A DNA stretch of 64,000 nucleotides from Paenibacillus marchantiae (GCF_028771845.1 NZ_CP118270.1:1612001-1676000); one strand, 5' to 3'; numbered from the stretch's first letter, positions 16,964 through 26,726 are shown. Numbers and translations: made by a program. Notes: a model not told the origin generated them from the letters alone.

Positions 16964-17521
16964 GTGAATGTAGAGAAGCTTTTTACGGAATCACCCGAAT
17001 TTGAGACAGATCGGTTGGTACTGAGACGTCTTACGCTCAACGACCTCGATGATTATTTTAGGTTTGCCTCCGATCCGAAAGTGAGTCAGCAAAGTTTGTG
17101 GAACTGTCATGAGACGTTGGATGACTCCGTTCAATATATTCAAAGAGTGTTAGATAATTATGAGAAGAAAACGGTCTATTTATGGGCCTTTATTCTGAAG
17201 GAAACGGGGAAGCTGATCGGGCGAGGTGGCATTTTTCATCTGAATGAATCCATGCAAAGTGCTGAACTGGGGTACGCGATTGCCAGCAGTTGTTGGGGCA
17301 AAGGCCTCGCAGCAGAAGCGATGCAGCCGATTGTTGAATATTGTTTTCAGGAATTGGACTGCAATCGGCTGGAGGGGACATGCAATGCAGGCAACATTGG
17401 CTCTGCACGAGTGATGGAGAAGCTGGGCATGTCGTATGAAGGTTTGCTGCGTAAACAGTTGAAGATCAAAGGTGTGTTTACAGATCAAAAATTGTACTCC
17501 CGTATCCGGGATGATCTATAA
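16964..17521 (+). CDS. GNAT N-acetyltransferase, RimJ/RimL type
   Basis: 185 residues. GNAT_3-type: ETDRLVLRRLTLNDLDDYF at the N-terminus, GRGGIFHLN, then the acetyl-CoA-binding region ELGYAIASSCWGKGLAAEA and NIGSARVMEKLGMSYEG. Such enzymes acetylate protein N-termini or small amines; no substrate can be named. GTG start after GGGGAGGGAC. Confidence 0.88.
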   Translation: MNVEKLFTESPEFETDRLVLRRLTLNDLDDYFRFASDPKVSQQSLWNCHETLDDSVQYIQRVLDNYEKKTVYLWAFILKETGKLIGRGGIFHLNESMQSAELGYAIASSCWGKGLAAEAMQPIVEYCFQELDCNRLEGTCNAGNIGSARVMEKLGMSYEGLLRKQLKIKGVFTDQKLYSRIRDDL

Positions 17522-17572
17522 TACTTCCAATGACGTACAGGATACATAGAAGAAATTGAAGGAGGCGGAACA

Positions 17573-17902
17573 ATGATCTACAGTATTATTTCCCAAGCGG
17601 TATGGGAGCAGGTATCCAAGCAGAGCGTGTATGCACCGGATAGCCTGGAGACGGACGGTTTCATTCATTGTTCCACTAAAGAACAGATTCCATGGGTAGC
17701 GGCTCAATTTTATCAAGGACGTACGGATTTGTTATTGATTGGTATTGATGAGAGGGCTTTGAAGCCGGAACTGGTGTATGAGGACCTGTATGAGTTGAAT
17801 GAACTATTTCCACATATTTATGGTGAACTTAATTTGGATGCTGTACGGAAAGTCAGTTCCTTTGAACCGAATGAGGACGGGACGTTTTCTTTTCCTGAAT
17901 AA
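17573..17902 (+). CDS. DUF952 family protein
   Basis: 109 residues, the full family length. The signature DGFIHCSTKEQ and the C-terminal FPHIYGELNLDAV block are typical. Members resemble an ADP-ribosyltransferase-like fold, but no activity is established. GAAGGAGGCGGAAC precedes the ATG. Confidence 0.85.
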   Translation: MIYSIISQAVWEQVSKQSVYAPDSLETDGFIHCSTKEQIPWVAAQFYQGRTDLLLIGIDERALKPELVYEDLYELNELFPHIYGELNLDAVRKVSSFEPNEDGTFSFPE

Positions 17903-17929
17903 AGACATTTTGCGAAGGGGTGTGAACGT

Positions 17930-18526
17930 GTGGATATGAATCAGGTATTTCTGGATACAGCCGAGAAGCAATTTTTGTATTACAAACAGCTTGGTGAAAA
18001 GGCCATGGAGCAACTGGAATCTGAGCAACTATTTCAATTCTGGAATGAAGATGCCAACAGTATTGCAGTTATTGTGAAGCATCTATGGGGCAATATGCTG
18101 TCCCGTTGGACGGATGTACTGACAACCGATGGAGAAAAGCCATGGCGTGAACGTGATGCGGAATTTGTGAATGATATTTCGACTCGGGAAGAGCTGCTCG
18201 CCAAATGGGAGGAAGGCTGGAACTGTCTACTTGGAGCCATTCGTTCGTTTACACCGGAGCAACTGTCTCATATTATATATATTCGCAATGAAGGACATAC
18301 CGTCATGGAAGCAATTATCCGGCAATTGGCGCATTACCCCTATCATGTGGGACAGATTATTTATGCAGCCAAAATGCTCAAAGAAACCGCATGGAACAGT
18401 CTTTCCATTCCGAGAAACGGTTCTAGTCAATATAATGGTGGCAAATTTGCCAAGCCGAAGGCACGAAAACATTTTACAGATGATGAATTGCGCATAGAAA
18501 AAGGTAAAGGTGAGGAACAGCAATGA
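17930..18526 (+). CDS. DUF1572 / DinB-superfamily protein
   Basis: 198 residues, four-helix DinB-like fold. Three His positioned like the DinB metal triad: VKHLWGNM near 48 and HYPYHVGQ near 136-140. DinB-like proteins include thiol transferases and many unassigned metalloproteins; the role here is unknown. GTG start with GAAGGGGTG upstream; an ATG six bases later is an alternative. The end overlaps the phosphatase gene by four bases. Confidence 0.85.
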   Translation: MDMNQVFLDTAEKQFLYYKQLGEKAMEQLESEQLFQFWNEDANSIAVIVKHLWGNMLSRWTDVLTTDGEKPWRERDAEFVNDISTREELLAKWEEGWNCLLGAIRSFTPEQLSHIIYIRNEGHTVMEAIIRQLAHYPYHVGQIIYAAKMLKETAWNSLSIPRNGSSQYNGGKFAKPKARKHFTDDELRIEKGKGEEQQ

Positions 18527-19113
18527 CACAGATCGCATTGATTCGCCATGGAAGCACGGCATGGAATAAGGAAAAACGTTCACAGGGACAAACGGATAAT
18601 CCACTGGATCAGGAAGGAAGAGAACAGGCGCTATTGCTTGCTGCGAGACTGAGTGAGGAAACGTGGGATGCCATCTATGCGAGTGACCTGGAGCGTGCAA
18701 GTGAGACGGCTCGCATCATTGGCGACCGTTTAGGAATACAGGAGATTCATTTGGACCCGAGGTTGCGTGAAATGGGCGGTGGGCAGGTGGAGGGGACGAC
18801 CGAAGCTGAACGAGTTGCCCAATGGGGAGCGGATTGGAACACTCTGGATTTAGGCCGGGAACTTGCGGATGCAGGTACGATTCGGGGCAGTGCCGCGATA
18901 GAAGATATTGTACGACAGCATCCCAATGGAAGAGTAATCGTTGTCAGCCATGGCGCTATTCTCCGTAATACACTGCGAGGTCTGGTGCCTGAACTTGATG
19001 TGAGCGCAAAGCTGTCCAACACGTCGATTACCCGGATTTCTTGGGAAACGAATTCTTGGCAATGCGAGCTATACAATTGCAGCGTGCATCTGAATTCCTC
19101 CAAGGAGTTGTGA
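18523..19113 (+). CDS. Histidine phosphatase family protein
   Basis: 196 residues. The RHG motif LIRHGSTAWN carries the catalytic His at residue 8 or 9, with the acid Glu region EMGGGQVEG and second His in VVSHGAILR. The fold covers cofactor-independent phosphoglycerate mutase-like phosphatases, including alpha-ribazole phosphatase; the substrate is not predictable. ATGA overlap with the DinB-like gene. Confidence 0.88.
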   Translation: MTQIALIRHGSTAWNKEKRSQGQTDNPLDQEGREQALLLAARLSEETWDAIYASDLERASETARIIGDRLGIQEIHLDPRLREMGGGQVEGTTEAERVAQWGADWNTLDLGRELADAGTIRGSAAIEDIVRQHPNGRVIVVSHGAILRNTLRGLVPELDVSAKLSNTSITRISWETNSWQCELYNCSVHLNSSKEL

Positions 19114-19116
19114 TCG

Positions 19117-19947
19117 ATGGATGCTCTGGCATTAAAACAGAAATTGCGGCAGATTCAGTCGGCTAACTTATCTGCCCATGAAGTGGAACATCCTTACGAA
19201 TTGGCTCTTCATATGATGCAGCATATAGGCAGTCCAGACCCGGTTCTGCGGGATGAACTGATCTATGATACGTTTGCCACCTGGATTGGACAGGGTGTAT
19301 TTTCGGAAGAACAGCTTAGTCAGCTGTTACAGATGGCGCTGGATGATCAGCATCTTTTTCATGGTATTGGAGAACAAGGCACGGACAGTGTGTTTACCCG
19401 AACCTTCTCTGTGCTGCTCCTGCCTCCCATTCTGAGTGTAGATCGTCAGCGGCCTTTTCTGAAAAAGGAAGATATAGAGGTTATTCATCATCGATTGACC
19501 ACGTATCTGGAGCGTGAAAAAGATGTTCGTGGCTATACCGATGATAAGGGCTGGGCGCACGCACCGGCACACGCGGCAGATGCGGTTGAAGATCTTGCAC
19601 AGTCTCCTTATATGGAGCGGGCCGCCTTGCGGGAGCTTTTGCATGCGCTCACTGTGAAAATTACCGAATCAAGTGTAGTCTATATCCATGATGAGGATCA
19701 ACGGATTGCTCATGCAGTGGTCACCATCCTTGGTCGCAATCTGCTGGAGCAAAACGATATTTCGTCTTGGATCGATTCACTGAATCCAAACGATAAGAAG
19801 GAGGGGAAATCGCTTCTGGAGATCAGCCAGATGAGCTTGAATGTGCGCGTTTTTCTGCAGACGCTCTATCTTGCCATACGGACAGAAGAAGCAGAGCCCT
19901 TTCCCGCTGTTCGTTCACTTATTTTGCAGGCTTTGGAGAAAAAATGA
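19117..19947 (+). CDS. DUF2785 family protein
   Basis: 276 residues, soluble, mostly helical. The stretch RGYTDDKGWAHAPAHAADAV is characteristic of DUF2785. Function unknown. It follows the phosphatase gene after three bases, so it is co-transcribed. Confidence 0.82.
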   Translation: MDALALKQKLRQIQSANLSAHEVEHPYELALHMMQHIGSPDPVLRDELIYDTFATWIGQGVFSEEQLSQLLQMALDDQHLFHGIGEQGTDSVFTRTFSVLLLPPILSVDRQRPFLKKEDIEVIHHRLTTYLEREKDVRGYTDDKGWAHAPAHAADAVEDLAQSPYMERAALRELLHALTVKITESSVVYIHDEDQRIAHAVVTILGRNLLEQNDISSWIDSLNPNDKKEGKSLLEISQMSLNVRVFLQTLYLAIRTEEAEPFPAVRSLILQALEKK

Positions 19948-19986
19948 TCATGGGAATATAAACTTGTGGACAAGGAGGGTGATAGC

Positions 19987-20697
19987 ATGACTGAACTGTC
20001 GTATTCATGGACTGAGGATGTGCTGTCTACTTTGGGCGAAACAGGGGTTATGATCCGTTGTGGGGACGCGATATCCGAAGCGGTGCACCGGAGGGTGATG
20101 TCGGTATGTACTTTGCTGGAAAAGAGCCAACTACCGGGCATCTTGGAGTGGTTACCTTCGTTTGCATCGGTAACGCTATTCTATGATCCGTTGATTTCCC
20201 CGTACCACGAGGTATGCGGAAGGCTGCTTCATGAGTTGAACAAGATGCAAGTGGCAACGCTGGCTGAACCCAGAACGATCATTATTCCCGTATGTTATGG
20301 TGGTGAATTGGGTCCTGATCTGGAATATGTCGCTACTGAACATGGGCTTACGCCAGATGAGGTCATAGCTATTCATACATCCGGAGATTACCTGGTTCAC
20401 ATGATCGGATTCGCACCGGGTTTTCCTTATCTGGGCGGGTTATCGGAGAAGATCGCTACGCCCAGACGACCTACACCTCGGCTTCGAGTTGAGGCGGGAA
20501 CGGTGGGCATTGGTGGCAAACAAACGGGAGTTTATCCGGTGACGACTCCCGGCGGATGGCAATGTATCGGCCGCACACCGCTGGCGCTATTTCGTCCGAT
20601 GGAAAATCTACCAAGCCTGCTGGCAGCAGGGGATCGGGTTCGTTTTGCATCGATATCTCTTCAGGAGTATCTGGAACAAAAGGAGGGCGAGCGATGA
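19987..20697 (+). CDS. pxpB: 5-oxoprolinase subunit PxpB (KipI-like)
   Basis: 236 residues from the ATG at 19987 after AAGGAGGGTG. Typical segments: FYDPLISPY, IPVCYGGELGPDL, HTSGDYLVHMIGFAPGFPYLGGL and GSVGIGGKQTGVYP-like GTVGIGGKQTGVYP. With PxpC and PxpA it forms the ATP-dependent 5-oxoprolinase that opens pyroglutamate to glutamate; B. subtilis KipI was first described as a sporulation-kinase inhibitor. Its stop overlaps the pxpC start (ATGA). Confidence 0.92.
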   Translation: MTELSYSWTEDVLSTLGETGVMIRCGDAISEAVHRRVMSVCTLLEKSQLPGILEWLPSFASVTLFYDPLISPYHEVCGRLLHELNKMQVATLAEPRTIIIPVCYGGELGPDLEYVATEHGLTPDEVIAIHTSGDYLVHMIGFAPGFPYLGGLSEKIATPRRPTPRLRVEAGTVGIGGKQTGVYPVTTPGGWQCIGRTPLALFRPMENLPSLLAAGDRVRFASISLQEYLEQKEGER

Positions 20698-21722
20698 GTA
20701 TTGAAGTCATTCGCCCAGGTTTGTTATCCACCGTTCAGGACGAAGGAAGAATGGGATTTCGCCGGTATGGAATTCATCCGGGCGGGGTTATGGATACCTT
20801 TGCGGCCAGAGCAGCCAATGCACTGGTTGGGAATTCCCGTGATGCTGCTGTGCTGGAGATGACGATTACGGGACCGGAGCTTCGTTTCCATGAAAATCGG
20901 CTGATCTCTTTATGTGGTGCGGATCTGACAGCAACTGTGGATGATCTGTCTGTTCCACTATGGCGTCCGGTCGTGTTGCTTGCTGGAAGTGTGCTGAGAT
21001 TTGGACGATGCCGTTCCGGTTTGCGGTCTTATATGGCGATTGCTGGTGGAATCGTGGTACCTGAGATCATGGGCAGTAGAAGCACGGATCTCAAGACAGG
21101 TTTTGGTGGGTTTAAAGGCCGTGCCTTGAAGGTGGGAGACAGGTTGTCTGTGGGGGAAGCTTCTCGTGAAGCGCAAGCGGCGTTGCATGGATTGATTGTA
21201 GAAGCTGAAAAGAATAACTGGCGGATGCATGCACCTGCCTGGTATTTGTCCAGCAGGGAATGGCCCGCCTACCATGCTGAACCTGTTATTCGTGTCATGC
21301 CGGGCAAAGACAGTGCAGAGTTTAATGAAGATAGTCTGGAACGATTCCATAAAGAACGATATGTGATCTCTCCTCAATCGGATCGGATGGGTTATCGATT
21401 GGAGGGTGCAAAGCTAGAACTCGTTCAACCGATGGATCGGCTGTCCGAAGCCGTCACCTACGGTACAGTTCAGGTGCCAGCAGATGGTCAGCCCATCATA
21501 TTGATGGCCGATCATCATACTATCGGGGGCTATCCTGTGATCGCACAGGTGGCACGAGTAGATTTGCCGATACTGGCACAGGCAAAGCCAGGGGATCGGG
21601 TTACTTTTGAACGGATTACATATGAAGAAGCACAGCAGCTATTCCTGGAACAGGAGTTGGAGTGGCGACTAGCCGATCAGCTGATTCGCAGGAGATTGGC
21701 AGAAATGGGGGACCATCAATGA
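20694..21722 (+). CDS. pxpC: 5-oxoprolinase subunit PxpC (KipA-like)
   Basis: 342 residues from the ATG at 20694, which overlaps the pxpB stop and follows AGGAGGGCGAGCG. Biotin-carboxylase-like carboxamide-opening fold: [19 protein letters not shown] at the N-terminus, GALVGN-like [15 protein letters not shown], and the C-terminal [15 protein letters not shown]. Forms the catalytic complex with PxpB for 5-oxoproline hydrolysis. Its stop overlaps the pxpA start. Confidence 0.92.
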   Translation: MSIEVIRPGLLSTVQDEGRMGFRRYGIHPGGVMDTFAARAANALVGNSRDAAVLEMTITGPELRFHENRLISLCGADLTATVDDLSVPLWRPVVLLAGSVLRFGRCRSGLRSYMAIAGGIVVPEIMGSRSTDLKTGFGGFKGRALKVGDRLSVGEASREAQAALHGLIVEAEKNNWRMHAPAWYLSSREWPAYHAEPVIRVMPGKDSAEFNEDSLERFHKERYVISPQSDRMGYRLEGAKLELVQPMDRLSEAVTYGTVQVPADGQPIILMADHHTIGGYPVIAQVARVDLPILAQAKPGDRVTFERITYEEAQQLFLEQELEWRLADQLIRRRLAEMGDHQ

Positions 21723-22486
21723 ACACGGTGGATATCAACTGTGACCTTGGCGAAAGTTACGGGGTGTACCGGATGGCGTCGGATGAGTCGATTCTGCCGC
21801 TAATCACTTCAGCCAACATCGCTTGTGGATTTCATGCGGGTGACCCGGCAACGATGCGGCAAACCGTACAGCAAGCATTAGAGCATCAGGTTGCCATCGG
21901 CGCCCATCCCGGTCTGCCGGATTTGCAGGGTTTTGGCAGAAGACGTATGGATATTACACCACGGGAAGCCTATGACATGGTTGTGTATCAGATTGGTGCG
22001 CTGGATGCTTTTGTCCGTTCATACGGGGGGCGTATGCATCATGTGAAGCCTCATGGAGCCTTGTATAACATGGCTGCTGAAGATAATCAACTCGCTGAGG
22101 GAATCGCCGAGGCGCTTTATAAGGTGCAACCGGAACTGTACCTCTATGGCCTGGCCGGAAGTGCGCTAATACAGGCAGCGGATCGCATTGGACTGCGCAG
22201 TGTCAGTGAAGTTTTTGCGGATCGAACCTACGGACCGGATGGGACTCTAACCCCACGCAGTCAGCCCGGGGCTGTCATTCAGCAGACCGAACAAGCTCTT
22301 GTTCAAGTGCTGCGCATGGTGAAAGAGGGAATCGTTGTGTCGACGGAAGGTACACCTGTATCCATAAAGGCAGAGACAATTTGCATCCACGGCGACGGAG
22401 CTCATGCCCTTGCATTTGCTCAAGAGATACGTACGTTGCTTGAATCTGATGGAATTAACCTTTCTGCACCTGGAGTTACTAGATGA
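21719..22486 (+). CDS. pxpA: 5-oxoprolinase subunit PxpA (LamB/YcsF family)
   Basis: 255 residues from the ATG overlapping the pxpC stop. [11 protein letters not shown] at the start, [28 protein letters not shown] and [10 protein letters not shown] are hallmark YcsF/LamB motifs. PxpA completes the 5-oxoprolinase. Order here is pxpB-pxpC-pxpA, with all three coupled by four-base overlaps. Confidence 0.93.
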   Translation: MNTVDINCDLGESYGVYRMASDESILPLITSANIACGFHAGDPATMRQTVQQALEHQVAIGAHPGLPDLQGFGRRRMDITPREAYDMVVYQIGALDAFVRSYGGRMHHVKPHGALYNMAAEDNQLAEGIAEALYKVQPELYLYGLAGSALIQAADRIGLRSVSEVFADRTYGPDGTLTPRSQPGAVIQQTEQALVQVLRMVKEGIVVSTEGTPVSIKAETICIHGDGAHALAFAQEIRTLLESDGINLSAPGVTR

Positions 22487-22549
22487 TTGCTAAGGTAACC
22501 GAGGGCCAGAGGTCGAACTATACGAGTTTGTAAGGAGTGAGATTAGAGC

Positions 22550-23008
22550 ATGAAACCGATACGTAATTCGGCAAAGGCTGTCATTGTACAGGATGGACGT
22601 TTGCTGGTGATCCGGTTGGAGGATCAATATGGTGACGCTTATGTTTTCCCCGGCGGAGGACAGGAGAAAGGCGAAGAACTCAAGGATGCCGTTGCTCGTG
22701 AATGTCTGGAGGAGATTGGACAGGCGGTGGACGTGGGAGAATTGCTGCATATCCGGGAGTATATCGGAAAAAACCATGAATTTGCCGAGTGGGATGCCGA
22801 TGTCCACCAGGTTGAATTTTATTTTGAATGCAGATTGATTGATGCGAAAGCTACAATCTTTGAAGGCTCCAGCCCAGACGACCATCAGGTAGCCGTAGAA
22901 TGGATTCCGCTTGAAGAGCTGTCCAAGGTTCGCCTATATCCGAAAACAATTGGTGAGTTGCTCCAGAATAAGAATTCATCACGCATTTATCTTGGAGATT
23001 TGAATTAA
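22550..23008 (+). CDS. NUDIX hydrolase
   Basis: 152 residues. Complete Nudix box from about residue 42: GGGQEKGEELKDAV followed by ARECLEEIG, matching GX5EX7REUXEEXGU. It would hydrolyse a nucleoside diphosphate linked to another group; substrate unknown. AAGGAGTGAG upstream. Last gene of the + run that begins at 15846. Confidence 0.88.
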   Translation: MKPIRNSAKAVIVQDGRLLVIRLEDQYGDAYVFPGGGQEKGEELKDAVARECLEEIGQAVDVGELLHIREYIGKNHEFAEWDADVHQVEFYFECRLIDAKATIFEGSSPDDHQVAVEWIPLEELSKVRLYPKTIGELLQNKNSSRIYLGDLN

Positions 23009-23190
23009 AACTGTCACGTTTACGAACGGGTTCATGGATTCACCATAGATGAGGTGGGTACACTATAAGTACAGGCTTATATACAACAATGTGATATAAG
23101 CGAAGAGATCAGAGATAGGCAATCAAGTATGCTTATCTTTGAGATTTTAGCTTATCTACCCTAATGTTGAAGAACAATGGAAGTAGTGAA

Positions 23191-23470
23191 GGGGACGGAA
23201 TCGATTCTGAAGAAGCGAAGCGTTCGCTTGCATCCTAGATTTTCACTTATATATCCGTTGAATTAAACATTTACACGATAACGGAGAGGACAGAAGAAAC
23301 CTGAAAAAGCAAAGCGTTCGCCTTTATCACCGGATTTTCCCTTGAGAAAAGGGAGTCAAAAAAATCTGGGGATAACAGCGATTGGAAGGTTGTTCTGTCT
23401 TCGTAGTGTCAGTGTAAATCGTCTGCGAGACAACAGCGATCGAAAGAACGATCCGTACCCGTAACGGCCG
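23191..23470. repeat. Dispersed hairpin repeat, copy D, apparently split by copy C
   Basis: The left part (23191-23247) has GGGGACGGA followed by AGAAGCGAAGCGTTCGC; the right part (23430-23470) has ACAGCGATCGAAAGAACG and ATCCGTACCC. GGGGACGGA and TCCGTACCC can pair as outer stem, and the two parts match the ends of copy E. About 180 bp of copy C lies between them. The parsing is by eye. Confidence 0.55.
23248..23420. repeat. Dispersed hairpin repeat, copy C (inverted relative to A and B)
   Basis: Ends TTTACAC (23270) and GTGTAAA (23412). Outer stem GACAGAA/TTCTGTC, then AAAGCGTTCGCCTTTATC, CCGGATTTTCCCTTGAG and AAAATCTGGGGATAACAGCG, the reverse complement of copies A and B with a few changes. 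Confidence 0.85.
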
Positions 23471-23518
23471 CCTACAACGTTCTTCAAATATTCCCCCAAA
23501 TCGAAAGGAGCATGTCCC

Positions 23519-23935
23519 ATGAACCAGACTGAATTGAAAAAAAACATTGTAAAAGCATTGGAAAACAACCCTTTTTGCAGTTTCTCCACGGTTGAGAATG
23601 GTAAACCGAAATCACGCTATATGGCGCTTTTCAACGATGGAATGAACATTCATCTGGCGACAAACCGCCGTACGCACAAGGTAGAGGAGCTGGAGAATAA
23701 TCCGAACGTCAGCCTTTTGCTAGGATATGAAGCGGGCGGCTCCAAGGAAGTGGTTGAGATTGAAGGGACATGCGAAGTGACGAAAAATGAAGGTTTACGC
23801 GAACAGGTATGGAATGATGAACTAAAAGCTTGGTTTGACGGCCCGAACGATCCCAATTATGTCATTCTGGACATTACCCCAAAACGGATTGAATACATCG
23901 GCAAAGATCATGAGCATCAGGTGTGGGAGCAATAA
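23519..23935 (+). CDS. Pyridoxamine 5'-phosphate oxidase-fold protein (general stress protein 26-like)
   Basis: 138 residues. Split-barrel flavin-binding fold with NPFCSFSTVENGKPKSRYM, HLATNRRTHKVEELENNP and GTCEVTK, as in general stress FMN/F420-binding proteins. Likely binds FMN, but no catalytic residues are diagnostic. GAAAGGAGCATGTCCC precedes the ATG. Monocistronic with a terminator about 70 bases downstream. Confidence 0.85.
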   Translation: MNQTELKKNIVKALENNPFCSFSTVENGKPKSRYMALFNDGMNIHLATNRRTHKVEELENNPNVSLLLGYEAGGSKEVVEIEGTCEVTKNEGLREQVWNDELKAWFDGPNDPNYVILDITPKRIEYIGKDHEHQVWEQ

Positions 23936-24002
23936 TTTTAGATATTGAAAATCACCTTTTCTAAGTGGAAGGCCGTGCCGACTATTTGGAAAAGACATAG
24001 CA

Positions 24003-24035
24003 AACCGTGAACGCCAGAAGGCTTCACGGTTTTTT
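24003..24035 (+). terminator. Intrinsic terminator
   Basis: AACCGTGAA and TTCACGGTT around an 11-base loop, then TTTTT. Confidence 0.82.
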
Positions 24036-24039
24036 GATA

Positions 24040-24410
24040 TGGGTCGATTCAGCTAATATGGATATAGATGTAAGCCACATGTAATATACGTTTTTAACAG
24101 CGTGAGTAAACTATTTTCATCCAAAAACATGCAAAAGATGTCGAAATCACGCATGTTATTGTAAACTGGGGTAAGTATGTGCGGATAACGTAAAAAATAA
24201 TGCTTTTCAATGGCTGAACATTGCGTTATGATTTGGAATGTAAACGGTACGCACAGATATGAATAGATGTTCATGTGAGATAAACTAACCTGGAATTCTG
24301 AACCATACGATCAGAAAATCAGTACGCACAACCCATGAGATCTTTCGCATTTCTGCGCTTATTCGTTTGCTCACTAATACATGATTCAATGTACATAACC
24401 GGGAGGGGTT
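24040..24410. other. Intergenic region without recognised gene
   Basis: AT-rich stretch upstream of the nucleotidase gene. I see no convincing ORF, riboswitch or operator; it presumably contains the nucleotidase promoter. Confidence 0.5.
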
Positions 24411-24413
24411 ATT

Positions 24414-26672
24414 TTGAGAAAGAGTAAAAAAGTATTATCAAGCCTGACTGCCGCTTTGGTTGCATTAAACGTGCTTGCGGTATTTCCGGTACCTGTATCG
24501 GCTGCGGACGCTACCAAGGTTAAATTGCGGATCATGGAAACAACGGACATTCACGACAACCTGATTAACTATGACTACTATTCCGACAAAGAGACAGACC
24601 AGTATGGTCTGGCGAAGACAGCTACGCTGATCAAAAAAGCCCGTGACGAAGCGAAGAACAGCTTGCTGTTCGACAACGGTGACCTGATCCAGGGTAACCC
24701 GCTCGGGGATTATGTAGCGAAGATTGATCCACTCAAAAAGGGTGAGACTCACCCTGTATATAAAGCGATGAACCTGCTCGATTATGATGCAGGAAACATC
24801 GGTAACCATGAGTTTAACTATGGTTTGGATTTCCTTGACATGACGCTGGAAGGTGCGAACTTCCCTTACATCAATGCCAACGTATATGTAGATGACGGTG
24901 ACGACGATGAGACGAATGACAAGAACTATTTTACCCCGTATAAAATTTTAGACAAAAAAGTTACCGATGAGAGTGGCAAAGAGCACACCATCAAGGTGGG
25001 TGTCATCGGATTTGTACCACCACAAGTCATGCAGTGGGACAGCGCTAATCTGGAAGGCAAAGTCATTGCCAAAGACATTATCGCTACTGCGAAAAAATTC
25101 ATTCCTAAAATGAAGGCTGAAGGTGCCGACATTATTGTAGCTATTCCTCACTCCGGTTTTGAAGATATTCCGCAAACGGATCTGATGGAAAACTCAGTAT
25201 TGTATCTGAGCCAGGTTGAAGGCATTAATGCCATTCTGTTCGGACATGCCCACAAAGTATTCCCGAGCGCTGATTTTGCCGGTAAAAAAGGTGTAGACCT
25301 TGAAAAAGGTACAATCAATGGCGTTCCTGCTGTAGAGCCAGGCTTCTGGGGTGACCACCTTGGAATTATCGATCTGGATCTGGAACTGGTAGACGGCAAA
25401 TGGAAAGTGGCAGACTCCAAAGTGGAGGCACGCCCAATCTATGACACAGCCAACAAAAAGGCTCTGGTAGATGCTGATCAAGAGATCGTTGATGCTGTTC
25501 ATGACGAACATGAAGGTACGCTTGAGTATGTGCGTGGTCCAGTCGGCGAAACGACAGCTCCAATCAACAGCTTCTTTGCACTGGTTCAGGATGATCCATC
25601 CATTCAGATCGTTACCAATGCACAGAAATGGTATGTTGAAAAACATATGCAAGGAACAGAATACGAAGATATTCCTGTATTGTCTGCAGGCGCTCCGTTC
25701 AAAGCAGGCGGACGTTCAGGTGCTTCGTATTACACGAATATCCCTAAAGGCACCATTGCGATTAAAAACGTAGCTGACTTGTACGTGTATCCAAATACGG
25801 TACATGCCGTATTGGTGAATGGCGCTGAGCTGAAAGAATGGTTGGAATGGTCTGCTGGTCAATTTAACCAGATCGATCCGGCAAAAGGTGGACAGCAACA
25901 ATTGGTCAATATGGACTTCCCAACGTATAACTTCGACGTTATCGATGGTGTTACGTACCAAATTGATGTAACTCAACCAGCGAAATACGATGGCAAAGCA
26001 ACGATTGTAAATGCATCAGCTAACCGGATTAAAGACCTGAGCTTCAATGGTAAACCGGTTGATCCAGCACAAAAATTCATCGTGGCAACGAATAACTATC
26101 GTGCTTCTTCGTCCAAACTGGCTAACCCAGACGGTAAACGTATCGTCTTGGCTGCACCGGATGAGAACCGTCAAGTGATCATTGATTACATCCGTGAGAA
26201 CAAAACGATTAACCCGGCAGCAGATGGCAACTGGTCGCTTGCGCCAATTAAGCCTTCTGCAGGTGTAACAGCAGCTGCACTTAACGATCTTGAAGTGGTG
26301 TTCGCGTCTTCCCCAGATGCCAAAGCATTGGTTGAAGCGAACCCGGCGATGTCCTTCATTGGGACAAACAAAGACGGTTTTGCTGAGTATGGCTTGAAAT
26401 TGACAGGAGAAGCAACAACGACTCCAGAAACAGGTGTGGAACCTGCTCCAACGCCTACGAAGCCAGACCCAACTCCAACTAAACCTACAACCAAGCCACA
26501 ACCTGAGAAACCAGCAGGCGGCAAAGTGGTTCATGTGGTGAAAAAAGGAGATAACCTCTACCGCATCGGCTTGAAATATGGTGTGGACTGGCGCAAGCTG
26601 GTTTCCGTAAATAAAATTACAAATGTGCACAATCTTAAAGTTGGACAGAAAATTGTAATTCCCGCTTCTTAA
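24414..26672 (+). CDS. Secreted 2',3'-cyclic nucleotide phosphodiesterase / 3'-nucleotidase with LysM domain
   Basis: 752 residues. TTG start after GGGAGGGG; signal peptide to about residue 31 (VSAADATK). Metallophosphoesterase domain (about 37-340): TTDIHDN, FDNGDLIQGNP, GNHEFNYG, PHSGFED and GHAHKVFP supply the two-metal site. A 5'-nucleotidase C-terminal domain follows (about 365-610). A Pro/Thr-rich linker near 675-700 leads to a C-terminal LysM (VKKGDNLYRIGLKYG... VGQKIVIPAS), which should hold the enzyme on peptidoglycan. It would release phosphate and nucleosides outside the cell. Similar to CpdB/YfkN; the LysM tail is an unusual addition. Confidence 0.92.
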   Translation: MRKSKKVLSSLTAALVALNVLAVFPVPVSAADATKVKLRIMETTDIHDNLINYDYYSDKETDQYGLAKTATLIKKARDEAKNSLLFDNGDLIQGNPLGDYVAKIDPLKKGETHPVYKAMNLLDYDAGNIGNHEFNYGLDFLDMTLEGANFPYINANVYVDDGDDDETNDKNYFTPYKILDKKVTDESGKEHTIKVGVIGFVPPQVMQWDSANLEGKVIAKDIIATAKKFIPKMKAEGADIIVAIPHSGFEDIPQTDLMENSVLYLSQVEGINAILFGHAHKVFPSADFAGKKGVDLEKGTINGVPAVEPGFWGDHLGIIDLDLELVDGKWKVADSKVEARPIYDTANKKALVDADQEIVDAVHDEHEGTLEYVRGPVGETTAPINSFFALVQDDPSIQIVTNAQKWYVEKHMQGTEYEDIPVLSAGAPFKAGGRSGASYYTNIPKGTIAIKNVADLYVYPNTVHAVLVNGAELKEWLEWSAGQFNQIDPAKGGQQQLVNMDFPTYNFDVIDGVTYQIDVTQPAKYDGKATIVNASANRIKDLSFNGKPVDPAQKFIVATNNYRASSSKLANPDGKRIVLAAPDENRQVIIDYIRENKTINPAADGNWSLAPIKPSAGVTAAALNDLEVVFASSPDAKALVEANPAMSFIGTNKDGFAEYGLKLTGEATTTPETGVEPAPTPTKPDPTPTKPTTKPQPEKPAGGKVVHVVKKGDNLYRIGLKYGVDWRKLVSVNKITNVHNLKVGQKIVIPAS

Positions 26673-26692
26673 GATTAATTAGCGGTAAATGA

Positions 26693-26726
26693 AGACCGAC
26701 AGTCATCAGACTGTCGGTCTTTTTCA
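26693..26726 (+). terminator. Intrinsic terminator
   Basis: AGACCGACAGTC, ATCA, GACTGTCGGTCT, TTTTTC. Perfect 12-bp stem. Confidence 0.92.

Noticed and set aside
24150..24260. TGTAAA motifs upstream of the nucleotidase as a reversed Pho box
   Set aside because: The motifs are not spaced at 11 bp and do not form a repeat array.
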